13,560 nucleotides of DNA, taken from positions 1-13,560 of the forward strand of contig CAJJDL010000145.1 of assembly GCA_905182935.1 (NCBI GenBank), given 5' to 3'. Below the pieces are notes generated by a model. That model was not told where the DNA came from, did not search any database, and worked only from the letters and a program-made list of their open reading frames with translations. Position 1 is the first letter of the stretch; every line of letters starts with the position of its first letter. Both the position numbers and the translations under genes were made by a program. Below are positions 1 to 7,264 of the stretch, one piece after another. The stretch comes from an uncultured Nitrospinaceae bacterium. Its GTDB lineage: Bacteria > Nitrospinota > Nitrospinia > Nitrospinales > VA-1.

Positions 1-30
1 AGCGCTTTATCAGTAGCTTTAACAACCTTT

Positions 31-822
31 TTAAATAAATCTAATAAATATTTTTTTTGAAATAACCCCATTTTGATAGCATAAATTTATAAAATGATTA
101 AGGCCGTCTATCCCTTCATCATCTAAATTATATTTAATTTTATTTTCTAAATAATCTTCCAACACAGCATTCTCCACATCAGGCAAATTTTTATAATTAC
201 TCACAATTTCTTTAATCCGTCTATAACCTTGTACCCTAGCTATTTGAAATAAATTTTTCTGATTTTTATTTAAAGTAACTTTTTCACTTACAGCTAACAC
301 TGCATGAACAAAAGGTTTACCAGTTTGTTTAAACCACTCCTCGCTAAGATCATACACTGTTATATCCGAGCTAAGCTTATTCAATTTAAATGCAGGGTCA
401 CCTATAATTAATGCCGCAGGATGCTCAGCTAACATTGATTTTGGATCGGGAGGAAAAGGATGGATAGAAAGATTGTCATTAAATGGAAATAATATTTTGA
501 GAAGTGCCACCGAAGTTCGTGAGCGAATATCTGCAGCAATAGATGTAATTTCACTAATAGGTTTTTTTGCTAATAGCAATACCGTCCGTACCTGACCTCG
601 TGAAGCAATACATATATTTGGAACTAGTCGGTAGTTATCAGCCGACTTAAAATATTCTACTGAAGGAATCATAGCCAAATCCAAATCACCTGAATTCAAG
701 CGATCTGCTAGCGCTGCGGGAGAATCTGTCACTATTTGAAACCCTAGATCAGGACCTTTTTCCTTCAGAAGCAAAAGAATAGGACTTGCATTTAAAAAAT
801 CATGGATTCCAAGTTTAAGCAA
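31..822 (-). CDS. mqnA: Chorismate dehydratase MqnA (futalosine-pathway menaquinone synthesis)
   Basis: Dehydrates chorismate to 3-[(1-carboxyvinyl)oxy]benzoate, the first step of the futalosine route to menaquinone; a cytosolic enzyme with a periplasmic-binding-protein-like fold. The family pattern is clear: a DFLNASP motif near the N-terminus (residues 8-14 from the TTG start), PAALADRLNSGDLDLAMIPS leading to VEYF (about 36-58), and DIRSRTS (98-104). The frame runs up to a GTG at 876 (281 aa). I prefer the TTG at 820-822 (263 aa) because AAGG lies 8 nt upstream, family members normally begin just before this motif, and the GTG lies inside a terminator hairpin. The C-terminus (ISKKIFIRFI) follows an A8 run; a one-base slip there would give another open tail (see findings). 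The gene is 3' of hppA on the same strand and separated from it by the terminator. Function is confident; the start is less so. Confidence 0.88.
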   Translation of the reverse strand: MLKLGIHDFLNASPILLLLKEKGPDLGFQIVTDSPAALADRLNSGDLDLAMIPSVEYFKSADNYRLVPNICIASRGQVRTVLLLAKKPISEITSIAADIRSRTSVALLKILFPFNDNLSIHPFPPDPKSMLAEHPAALIIGDPAFKLNKLSSDITVYDLSEEWFKQTGKPFVHAVLAVSEKVTLNKNQKNLFQIARVQGYRRIKEIVSNYKNLPDVENAVLEDYLENKIKYNLDDEGIDGLNHFINLCYQNGVISKKIFIRFI

Positions 823-830
823 TGGATTGA

Positions 831-836
831 CCTTAG
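831..836 (-). promoter_or_regulatory. Ribosome binding site deciding the mqnA TTG start
   Basis: On the minus strand CTAAGG ends 8 nt before the TTG at 822. It is the only good Shine-Dalgarno-like match placed for an MqnA start that lies downstream of the terminator hairpin. The GTG at 876 has only an abutting AATAGA in front of it. Confidence 0.5.
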
Positions 837-837
837 C

Positions 838-880
838 AAAAAAAAAGAGGTGAAAGGTAGTACAAACCCCCTCCACCTCT
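838..880 (-). terminator. Rho-independent terminator after hppA
   Basis: Read on the minus strand, a 12-bp stem (5' arm 880-869, 3' arm 857-846, including two G-U pairs and an uninterrupted AGAGGTG/CACCTCT base) closes an 11-nt loop and is followed by nine T residues (846-838). It begins 22 bp after the hppA stop codon and so ends the prs-rplY-pth-hppA transcript. There is no T tract on the plus-strand side, so it is unidirectional. It lies within the longest possible mqnA reading frame. Confidence 0.85.
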
Positions 881-901
881 ATTAAAAAAAACTACTAATA
901 A

Positions 902-2977
902 TCAGAGAAACATGGGTGCCAGTACTAAGGATACGATGGACATTAACTTAATCAAAATATTCATCGCAGGTCCGGAGGTATCTTTAAGCGGATTTCCCAC
1001 TGTATCTCCAACAACCGTTGCATGATGGTCGTCTGACCCTTTACCACCTAAATTGCCGGCCTCAACATATTTTTTAGCGTTATCCCAAGCACCCCCTCCA
1101 TTAGACATAAAAAGTGCCAACAATACACCGACCAGTATAGCACCCATAAGCATGCCCCCTAAAGCCTCTGCTCCCAACAGAAGGCCTACAATAATTGGCA
1201 TCACAATAGCGACAACACCTGGCATAATCATCTCTCTTAAAGCCGACTGAGCACTAATGTCAATACAGTTGGCGCTATCTGGTTCACCAGTACCTTCCAT
1301 TAAGCCAGGTATTTCCTTAAACTGTCGTCGAATTTCATTCACCATATCCATAGCACCTTTACCTACTGAATTCATTGTAAGCGCCGCTACGAAAAATGGT
1401 ATAATACCTCCTATGAAAACCCCAATAACAACCTTATGCTGAGTAATATCTATAGATTCAATATTAGCTACTTGGATAAATGCTGCGAATAGAGCCAATG
1501 CGGTTAGAGCGGCCGACCCGATAGCGAACCCCTTTCCAATCGATGCAGTTGTGTTCCCAACTTTATCCAACTCGTCAGTTATTTTTCGGGTCTCCTCATC
1601 TAATCCAGCCATATCAGAAATTCCACCTGCATTACCCGCAATTGGTCCGTATGCATCGACTGACATCGTTATGCCAACAGTAGCAAGCATTCCGACAGCA
1701 GCTAAGGCAACACCATAAAGACCAGCAAAAACTGAACTAAAGTATACCGCAATCGTTATAATGATTACCGGTATTGCAGTACTTTCCATCGCAACAGCCA
1801 ACCCTGCAATCATTACAGTGGCCGCACCGGTACTGCTTGCTTCGGCAATTTTTACAACGGGGGCACCTGCCGTGTAATATTCAGTGACCAATCCAATAGC
1901 GATGCCGGCAAAACATCCAACTGCTAATGCAATAAAAACACCTGATGAGAAACCCATAATTTTAATGACAAAAAATGATCCAAATAACATCGCTCCTGCA
2001 CTAACAAATTTACAGTTACGAAGTGCGACCGGTGGGTCTTGGTCTTCCAACGCATCCATTGCGCGCACACCTATTACCGACGCAATAAGACCAACCATAG
2101 CAATAATTAGTGGGAGGGCCATATACTCAAATTTCATTGCAGACATACTGGCACCTATGGCAATAGTGGCAATCATAGCTCCACAGTAAGATTCAAAAAT
2201 ATCTGCTCCCTGGCCAGCAGTATCACCAACACAATCTCCTACGTTATCTGCTATTACTCCTGGGTTTCTTGGGTCATTCTCTGGGATACCTGCTTCAAAT
2301 TTACCCACAAGGCCAGAACCAACATCCGCTATCTTTGTATAAATTCCACCTCCCACACGAGCAAAGAGCGCAATCGAACTTGCACCCATAGCAAACCCAC
2401 TAATAACACTTATAGAGTCACCTTTGCCAAATATCAGAAAAAGACCGCCAACACCCAACAACCCTAAACTAGCGACACTGAGACCCATAACTGCCCCACC
2501 GTTATATGCAAGGTTGAGCGCTTTAGCCTTCCCACCCACAGAGGCTGCTTGGGCAGTTCGTACATTTGCTGAGGTAGCTGCATTTATTCCTAAAAACCCT
2601 GCAAGCATAGAGCAACCAGCACCGATGGCATATGAAACTGATGTCCAAAAACCTATCCATAATCCTTTTTGAGATGCAATAACAATCATAAGAAGAATAA
2701 ATACTCCGGCAATGAAATAGCTAAGTATTTTATACTCTCGTGATAGAAAAACCATCGCGCCTTCATGGATGGATTCTGCAATTTCCCTCATTTTTTCACT
2801 ACCATCAGATGCTTCATCAACTTTTTCATAAATTTTCCAAGCCACGAACAATCCAAAAATACCGAACACTACTGCAAAATATGCATAGTTTTGCGATATA
2901 TTCAAAGTGGCCATAAAAATATAAGCCCCCATGGCAATTAGAAGAAACAATAGCTCGCCCTTATACTCCTTTAACAT
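902..2977 (-). CDS. hppA: Membrane-bound ion-pumping pyrophosphatase (divergent, K+-dependent type)
   Basis: An integral membrane pyrophosphatase that couples PPi hydrolysis to H+ and/or Na+ transport; 691 aa and highly hydrophobic, the usual length. Signatures seen: [12 protein letters not shown] (217-228), [23 protein letters not shown] (230-252), [12 protein letters not shown] (441-452), [11 protein letters not shown] (474-484), [10 protein letters not shown] (628-637) and [10 protein letters not shown] (657-666). Ala478 and Gly481 fit the K+-dependent class, in which these are not Lys/Thr. The transport Glu is at 262 (IFESY), the position found in Thermotoga Na+-PPase rather than the plant one, so Na+ transport is possible. 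Three normally conserved active-site Asp residues (mung bean D257, D507, D727) are Gly222, Gly448 and Asn662. The ligands of the nucleophilic water (D287, D731 equivalents) remain. The ATG overlaps the pth stop by 7 bp with GGAGG-like sequence upstream, which suggests translational coupling. Confidence 0.95.
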   Translation of the reverse strand: MLKEYKGELLFLLIAMGAYIFMATLNISQNYAYFAVVFGIFGLFVAWKIYEKVDEASDGSEKMREIAESIHEGAMVFLSREYKILSYFIAGVFILLMIVIASQKGLWIGFWTSVSYAIGAGCSMLAGFLGINAATSANVRTAQAASVGGKAKALNLAYNGGAVMGLSVASLGLLGVGGLFLIFGKGDSISVISGFAMGASSIALFARVGGGIYTKIADVGSGLVGKFEAGIPENDPRNPGVIADNVGDCVGDTAGQGADIFESYCGAMIATIAIGASMSAMKFEYMALPLIIAMVGLIASVIGVRAMDALEDQDPPVALRNCKFVSAGAMLFGSFFVIKIMGFSSGVFIALAVGCFAGIAIGLVTEYYTAGAPVVKIAEASSTGAATVMIAGLAVAMESTAIPVIIITIAVYFSSVFAGLYGVALAAVGMLATVGITMSVDAYGPIAGNAGGISDMAGLDEETRKITDELDKVGNTTASIGKGFAIGSAALTALALFAAFIQVANIESIDITQHKVVIGVFIGGIIPFFVAALTMNSVGKGAMDMVNEIRRQFKEIPGLMEGTGEPDSANCIDISAQSALREMIMPGVVAIVMPIIVGLLLGAEALGGMLMGAILVGVLLALFMSNGGGAWDNAKKYVEAGNLGGKGSDDHHATVVGDTVGNPLKDTSGPAMNILIKLMSIVSLVLAPMFL

Positions 2978-3534
2978 TCCCCGTCTTCCTCCGCTTTATG
3001 ATTCCGTTTATTTATTTCAGCCAAAGTTTCTTCAACTCTTAACACCGCTTTTTCCACAATATCGTTAAGTAACTGGGCATCTGATTCCGGAAATGAAGTC
3101 AATACGTAGTCTACAATATCTGCCGGATTATCGGGCCTACCGACACCTACCCGAATACGATAAAACTCATCATTCCCAAATTTTTCAGTGATTGACCTAA
3201 CCCCTAATTGACCAGCATCGCCACCCTTAGTTTTAATTTTGATTTTACCCAATGGTAAATCAATATCATCATGGATCACCAAAACCTGTTTTGGATGAAT
3301 CTTTAAGGCAGAAAGAATTAACTTTGCTGCCTGCCCACTATTATTCATATAGGTCATAGGCTTAGCAATCATGACTTTACAGCCCTCTATTTCACCTTCA
3401 CCATATAGGGACCTATATTTACTTTGAGTAAGCGCAATTCGTTGTTTTTTAGCCAGACTATCAGCTACAAGAAAACCTACATTATGTCTCGTTAATTCAT
3501 AACGCGGTCCAGGATTGCCCAATCCAATAATCAA
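2971..3534 (-). CDS. pth: Peptidyl-tRNA hydrolase (variant active-site loop)
   Basis: Cleaves peptidyl-tRNA released by stalled ribosomes, recycling tRNA. It has 187 aa, the normal bacterial size. Visible family residues: GLGNPG (Asn7), TRHNVG (catalytic His17), PMTYMNNSG (Asn64), and [11 protein letters not shown] (Asp89, equivalent to E. coli D93). The loop usually reading GGHGGHNGL is [10 protein letters not shown] here (103-112), so the usual His113 and Asn114 are Gln109 and Leu110. The start is TTG at 3532-3534, 17 bp after the rplY stop and preceded by AAGG at 5-nt spacing; the peptide then begins directly at the canonical first beta strand. The stop codon is embedded in the first codons of hppA (ATGTTAA), so the two are probably co-translated. 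Identification is secure; the loop change is the only oddity. Confidence 0.95.
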   Translation of the reverse strand: MIIGLGNPGPRYELTRHNVGFLVADSLAKKQRIALTQSKYRSLYGEGEIEGCKVMIAKPMTYMNNSGQAAKLILSALKIHPKQVLVIHDDIDLPLGKIKIKTKGGDAGQLGVRSITEKFGNDEFYRIRVGVGRPDNPADIVDYVLTSFPESDAQLLNDIVEKAVLRVEETLAEINKRNHKAEEDGEC

Positions 3535-3539
3535 ATATA

Positions 3540-3543
3540 CCTT
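3540..3543 (-). promoter_or_regulatory. Ribosome binding site for the pth TTG start
   Basis: AAGG on the minus strand lies 5 nt before the TTG at 3534, in the 17-bp gap after the rplY stop. It supports a TTG start, since no ATG or GTG is available ahead of the conserved GLGNPG motif. Confidence 0.5.
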
Positions 3544-3551
3544 GAATATAA

Positions 3552-4202
3552 TCAGCTCTCTTTCTTGGTCGAATCGGCCTTAACGGCAGGTTCACCTGGT
3601 TTATCCTCTGACTCACCTTCTTCATCAGCAATACCTTCAGGTTTATCTTCTTTAGTTTTTTCAAGGTAGACGCTAACAATGGCATCACTAGGCTTATGTA
3701 AAATTTTTACTTTATCAGGAAGGCTTAAATCTGACACATGTAATACCTGCCCAAGCTCAACACTTGTTATATCGACTTCAACAAACTGCGGAATATCAGC
3801 AGGCAAACATTCTATATGCAGCACTTTTATGACTTGATTGACCAAACCTCCCATTTTTTCTCCAGCAGATTTACCAATCAAATTCACATTAACACTAACC
3901 TTAACCATCTTAGTAGTATCGACTTCTAGAAAATCTACATGTACCCAACGTTCCCTAAGCGGATGACTTTGATAATCCTTTAAAAGGACTTTACGTTTTT
4001 TATCTCCCTCTAAATCTAAATCAATCAAAGAATTTTGGCCTTGAGCCTTTAAAATATCACTAAGATTATTTGGACAGACAGAAAATGAGAAGTTATCTTT
4101 TAAACCATATAAAACAGCCGGTATCTTTCCATCTCTTCGTACTTCTTTAGTAGCGACCTTGCCAGTTTTTTCTCTTATTTTACCGCTCAATACCTCAGAC
4201 AT
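3552..4202 (-). CDS. rplY: 50S ribosomal protein L25 (TL5/Ctc long form)
   Basis: Binds 5S rRNA in the large ribosomal subunit. At 216 aa it is the long TL5/Ctc form: an N-terminal L25 domain (about residues 1-95, with KTGKVATKEVRRDGKIPAVLYG typical of its opening), a C-terminal beta domain (about 95-182, HIECLPADIPQFVEVDITSVELG), and a charged low-complexity acidic tail (about 183-216). The ATG at 4202 has good upstream AGGAG and TAGG matches and is 12 bp downstream of the prs stop. The order prs-rplY-pth is a standard conserved cluster, and these genes are almost certainly one operon here. Confidence 0.96.
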   Translation of the reverse strand: MSEVLSGKIREKTGKVATKEVRRDGKIPAVLYGLKDNFSFSVCPNNLSDILKAQGQNSLIDLDLEGDKKRKVLLKDYQSHPLRERWVHVDFLEVDTTKMVKVSVNVNLIGKSAGEKMGGLVNQVIKVLHIECLPADIPQFVEVDITSVELGQVLHVSDLSLPDKVKILHKPSDAIVSVYLEKTKEDKPEGIADEEGESEDKPGEPAVKADSTKKES

Positions 4203-4214
4203 TTTTACCTACTC

Positions 4215-5171
4215 CTATAAATCGAACAATGAACTTACCGAGGTCTCGCGATTGATTCGCAAAATAGCTTCGCCCAGCAAGGGCGCCACGGATAGAATTT
4301 TAATTTTTTGATGGTTTTTTATATCGTCACTCATGGGAATCGTATTAGTCGTCACAATAGACTTAATTTTTGATTTAGAAATACGTTCTATTGCTGGCCC
4401 AGACAAAACAGCATGTGTACAACAAGCATGTACTTCACGAGCTCCTGCCTTTATTAAGGCAGCTGTTCCTTCTACAAGAGTTCCAGCGGTGTCAATCATA
4501 TCATCAACGACAAAGCATACCTTGTCAACAACATCTCCAATAATATTCATCGCCTTAGCTTCATTGGCTGCTTCTCTGCGTTTATCGATAATTGCAAGGT
4601 TCACGTCCAAACGCTTTGCAAAAGCTCTGGCTCGCTCCACTCCTCCGGCATCTGGAGAAATAACCATCATATCCTTTGATTTCATCTTTTCTAGATAGGG
4701 GATCATAACCTGCATTGCATACAGATGATCCACCGGAATATTAAAGAACCCTTGTATCTGTCCTGCATGAAGATCTACCGTCAATACTCGATCTGTTCCC
4801 GCAGTTACTAATAAGTCTGCTACTAGTTTGGAAGTTATAGGGACCCTTGGTTCACATTTACGATCCTGACGAGCGTAACCATAATACGGTATAACCGCCG
4901 TTATTCGCCTGGCCGATGAGCGCTTAAGAGCATCAATCATGATTAGTAGTTCCATTAGATTGGTATTTCCTGGGCAACATGTTGGCTGAATTACAAAGAC
5001 ATCCCCACCTCTAACATTTTCTTCAATTCGTACATAGATTTCTTTATCCGAAAAATCTTTTATCACTGTACGACCCTGCTCAACCTTCATATACTTGCAA
5101 ATATCCTCTGCAAGATCCATATTAGCTCTTCCAGAAAAAAGAAGAACTCTTCCATTTAAATTTTGTTCCAT
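4215..5171 (-). CDS. prs: Ribose-phosphate pyrophosphokinase (PRPP synthetase)
   Basis: Makes 5-phosphoribosyl-1-pyrophosphate from ribose-5-phosphate and ATP, the precursor of nucleotides, histidine, tryptophan and NAD; a cytosolic hexamer. At 318 aa it has the full class I length. Motifs seen: FSGRANMDLA near the N-terminus, the ATP-binding YGYARQDRK (97-105), DLHAGQIQGFF (133-143), SPDAGGVERA (172-181), the flexible-loop IDKRRE (195-200), and the PRPP-binding VVDDMIDTAGT (221-231). All catalytic features look intact. The ATG at 5171 has only weak Shine-Dalgarno similarity. The gene begins 43 bp after the tRNA-Gln 3' end with no terminator between, so tRNA processing probably generates the 5' end of the prs mRNA. 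Confidence 0.98.
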   Translation of the reverse strand: MEQNLNGRVLLFSGRANMDLAEDICKYMKVEQGRTVIKDFSDKEIYVRIEENVRGGDVFVIQPTCCPGNTNLMELLIMIDALKRSSARRITAVIPYYGYARQDRKCEPRVPITSKLVADLLVTAGTDRVLTVDLHAGQIQGFFNIPVDHLYAMQVMIPYLEKMKSKDMMVISPDAGGVERARAFAKRLDVNLAIIDKRREAANEAKAMNIIGDVVDKVCFVVDDMIDTAGTLVEGTAALIKAGAREVHACCTHAVLSGPAIERISKSKIKSIVTTNTIPMSDDIKNHQKIKILSVAPLLGEAILRINRETSVSSLFDL

Positions 5172-5214
5172 AAGTATTTTGCTAAGTAAACTTTAAAAGT
5201 TCTCTTGATTTAAG

Positions 5215-5287
5215 CTGGGGCGGGAGGATTCGAACCTCCGTATGCAGGCATCAAAAACCTGTGTCTTAACCGCTTGACGACGCCCCA
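5215..5287 (-). tRNA. tRNA-Gln (anticodon UUG)
   Basis: A 73-nt cloverleaf on the minus strand. The acceptor stem TGGGGCG/CGCCCCA is perfect and the D arm contains AAGCGGTTAAG. The anticodon stem CAGGT/GCCTG closes the 7-nt loop TTTTGAT, giving anticodon TTG. The T arm is GGAGG-TTCGAAT-CCTCC and the discriminator base is G. The 3' CCA is not encoded (the DNA continues C-T-T-A). UUG decodes CAA, and CAG by wobble. It sits between ispE and prs, as in many Proteobacteria. Confidence 0.97.
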
Positions 5288-5516
5288 ATTTATATTCGAT
5301 GCTACTATATATTGAATATTCAACATCTTAAAAATTTCTATAAAAACTTTTCAGATTTATTTTTTTGACTAGACAAATCAATATTAGATCTAATGTAAAA
5401 ATTAGACGCTATTACTTTATGAATTAAATAATTTAGAGAAAAAGCTAGAATTATAAAACCTACGTAATAATACGTTGCTTATGTAACAATTTCCAAATTA
5501 TCTATAGTATATGAAA
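5288..5516 (-). promoter_or_regulatory. AT-rich gap upstream of tRNA-Gln/prs, with two palindromes
   Basis: This 229-bp non-coding stretch separates ispE from tRNA-Gln and is where a promoter for the tRNA-prs-rplY-pth-hppA transcript would be expected. It holds two perfect 12-bp palindromes: TTGAATATTCAA at 5312-5323, about 25 bp from the tRNA 5' end, and ATTAGATCTAAT at 5383-5394. I see TATAGT-like -10 sequence near 5303-5308 but no convincing -35 at standard spacing. There is no GC-rich terminator after ispE, so read-through from upstream is also possible. Confidence 0.35.
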
Positions 5517-6410
5517 TTACGGGTAGTCTAGAATTTCCTCTGAACAAAACTCAGAAAAATTCCCAATTGTTTCTGTAACCACACGTTTCCAATCTCCTTT
5601 TAAACTTTCGCATGCAACTTTAGCTTTATCTGGGTTGTCAAAAATTCCAAATACGGTTGACCCGCTACCAGATAAAAGCACACCCAAAGCACCCAAAGTC
5701 TGCAACTGATTTTTAATAACTTGGATTTCAGGAAATCTTTGAATAACAACAGGCTCTAAATGATTATATAGCTGAGACCCTAAGGCTGAGATATCTGATA
5801 AGTATATGTTTTTGCGCAGGATGCTAATATTATTTTCCCGTTTTGTCAACTTCAATTTTAGATTCTGAAATACCCAGGATGTCGCAATCGGAAAACCTGG
5901 GAACACCAATAAGACCTGAAATTTAGAACTAGGTTTCAGAACTGTTAACTGTTCTCCCCGACCCATTCCTAGAGCGCAAGGTGAAGTAAGAAAAAATGGA
6001 ACATCAGAACCTAATTCAGATGCTAACGAAATAAGTTTTTCTTGTTTCAACTTTAGATTCCACAAACGATTCAGCCCCATAAGTACACCGGCAGCATTAC
6101 CGCTACCCCCTCCTAATCCAGCGCCAAACGGAATTTTTTTTTTCAACCGGATACCGACTCCCCTATCTTTAATGTGACAGAATTTTTGTAACAAAATAGC
6201 TGCTTGACAAGCAAGATTGGTATCATCCGTAGGAACTCCTGGTGTATCACATTCCAATTCAATTCCCGAGGACAAGGGTTCTAGTTCAATTTCATCGTAT
6301 AAAGACACCATTTGAAAAATAGTTTCCAGTTCGTGAAATCCATCTCTTCTTTTTCCATGAATATGAAGCCCTAAGTTTACTTTAGCCGGAGTTTTAAATT
6401 TAAGTCCCAT
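5517..6410 (-). CDS. ispE: 4-diphosphocytidyl-2-C-methyl-D-erythritol kinase
   Basis: Phosphorylates CDP-methylerythritol with ATP in the non-mevalonate (MEP) isoprenoid pathway, providing precursors for the menaquinone side chain and undecaprenyl carrier. A 297-aa GHMP-family kinase of ordinary length. Seen: PAKVNLGLHIHGKRRDGFHE (8-27) with Lys10 equivalent to the catalytic lysine, the ATP-binding PFGAGLGGGSGNAAG (94-108), LGSDVPFFL (133-141) with Asp136 as the likely catalytic base, and the C-terminal LLSGSGSTVFGIF. The glycine loop reads GGGSGNAA where GGGSSDAA is commoner, which is a mild change. The ATG at 6410 follows the lipoprotein gene stop by 22 bp; a GGGTGAAG sequence lies upstream at long spacing. 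The lolB-like neighbour matches the classical lolB-ispE-prs order. Confidence 0.97.
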   Translation of the reverse strand: MGLKFKTPAKVNLGLHIHGKRRDGFHELETIFQMVSLYDEIELEPLSSGIELECDTPGVPTDDTNLACQAAILLQKFCHIKDRGVGIRLKKKIPFGAGLGGGSGNAAGVLMGLNRLWNLKLKQEKLISLASELGSDVPFFLTSPCALGMGRGEQLTVLKPSSKFQVLLVFPGFPIATSWVFQNLKLKLTKRENNISILRKNIYLSDISALGSQLYNHLEPVVIQRFPEIQVIKNQLQTLGALGVLLSGSGSTVFGIFDNPDKAKVACESLKGDWKRVVTETIGNFSEFCSEEILDYP

Positions 6411-6432
6411 AATTACGGTACCAACTTCACCC

Positions 6433-7209
6433 TCAATTCATCAATTCTGCTGCAAAACTAAATGCATCAGAAGCAATTCCTTGATTAATCATCACATCTG
6501 AATATTTTAATAAAACCGTCTTTTTTCTAGACTTAATTACAACTTTGTGAGCAAAACTCAAGCTTTCAACTTTTTTATAATCAGACCAATACACTCTGTA
6601 TACCTCTCGATCATCTCGAATTAATAGCAACGATTTTAGCAATAGAGTATTGGCGTCAACCTTAATGTCGATTTTTTCGCCTGTTGTCTTATTTATCATC
6701 TCAATTTGGTAAACTTTTTTATCGCTATTCAATCTTACAATCTTTACCTGCAAATGAGCAATGTTTGGTACTCCCCCTGAAAACACAACGATGTATTGTC
6801 TAAAATCTATATAGGTTCCCAAAACCCTACGCATATTCTCCCGAACCTCTTCTCCTAAAATAATTTTTTTCTCTCTAGGGTCATACATTAAAGTTTCACC
6901 ACCTTTGTAAATTAGAGAGCCTAAAACTTGGCGAAATAAACTATATGTATCCACTCGCAATGCATCATGACCTTTGATAAGTAGAGCCTGTCGAAAAGAT
7001 TGATTGAAACTCTCTCCAGAAATATTGGTCCGAATAAATGCTTTTATGTCGTGAATAGCCGACTGGCGAGCCTTAAGTTTAGATAAAATATAGGGTGCAG
7101 AGGGTATTGCTCGATTTGTATCTATTAAATCAGGTATAATTTTGGGTTGACAGGAGACAACAAAAACCAATAAGCACCCTACCACAAACTGGTATAGGGA
7201 AATTCGCAT
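6433..7209 (-). CDS. LolB-like outer-membrane lipoprotein
   Basis: A 258-aa predicted lipoprotein. Its N-terminal signal (MRISLYQFVVGCLLVFVVSC) ends in a lipobox with Cys20 as the likely lipidated residue, followed by Gln, which does not signal inner-membrane retention. The mature part shows alternating beta-strand patterns (ALLIKGHDALRVDTYSLF, GSLIYKGGETLMYDP, VYQIEMINKTTGEKIDIKV) resembling the LolA/LolB fold that shields lipoprotein acyl chains. Sequence similarity alone is weak, but its position immediately before ispE is that of lolB, so I infer a role in lipoprotein or lipid insertion at the outer membrane. The ATG at 7209 lacks a strong ribosome site. It lies 55 bp after the TPR gene with no terminator between, so co-transcription is likely. 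A DUF4292-like lipoprotein of other function is the alternative. Confidence 0.75.
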   Translation of the reverse strand: MRISLYQFVVGCLLVFVVSCQPKIIPDLIDTNRAIPSAPYILSKLKARQSAIHDIKAFIRTNISGESFNQSFRQALLIKGHDALRVDTYSLFRQVLGSLIYKGGETLMYDPREKKIILGEEVRENMRRVLGTYIDFRQYIVVFSGGVPNIAHLQVKIVRLNSDKKVYQIEMINKTTGEKIDIKVDANTLLLKSLLLIRDDREVYRVYWSDYKKVESLSFAHKVVIKSRKKTVLLKYSDVMINQGIASDAFSFAAELMN

Positions 7210-7264
7210 AGTCTTAAATTTTAAGAAGTTAAAGTAGATTCACTCTTTATACAAATATTAATTA

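Noticed and set aside
1053..2672. Several plus-strand open frames of 61-101 codons opposite hppA
   Set aside because: They lie antisense to a strongly conserved gene and their low-complexity Pro/Ala/Ile-rich translations mirror hppA codons. No ribosome sites or family motifs.
3497..3688. Minus-strand frame of 63 codons across the rplY/pth junction
   Set aside because: It overlaps two recognised genes in another frame and has no motif; it is a shadow.
5462..5475. ACGTA-ATAA-TACGT hairpin after ispE
   Set aside because: A 5-bp AT-rich stem with no T tract is too weak to call a terminator.
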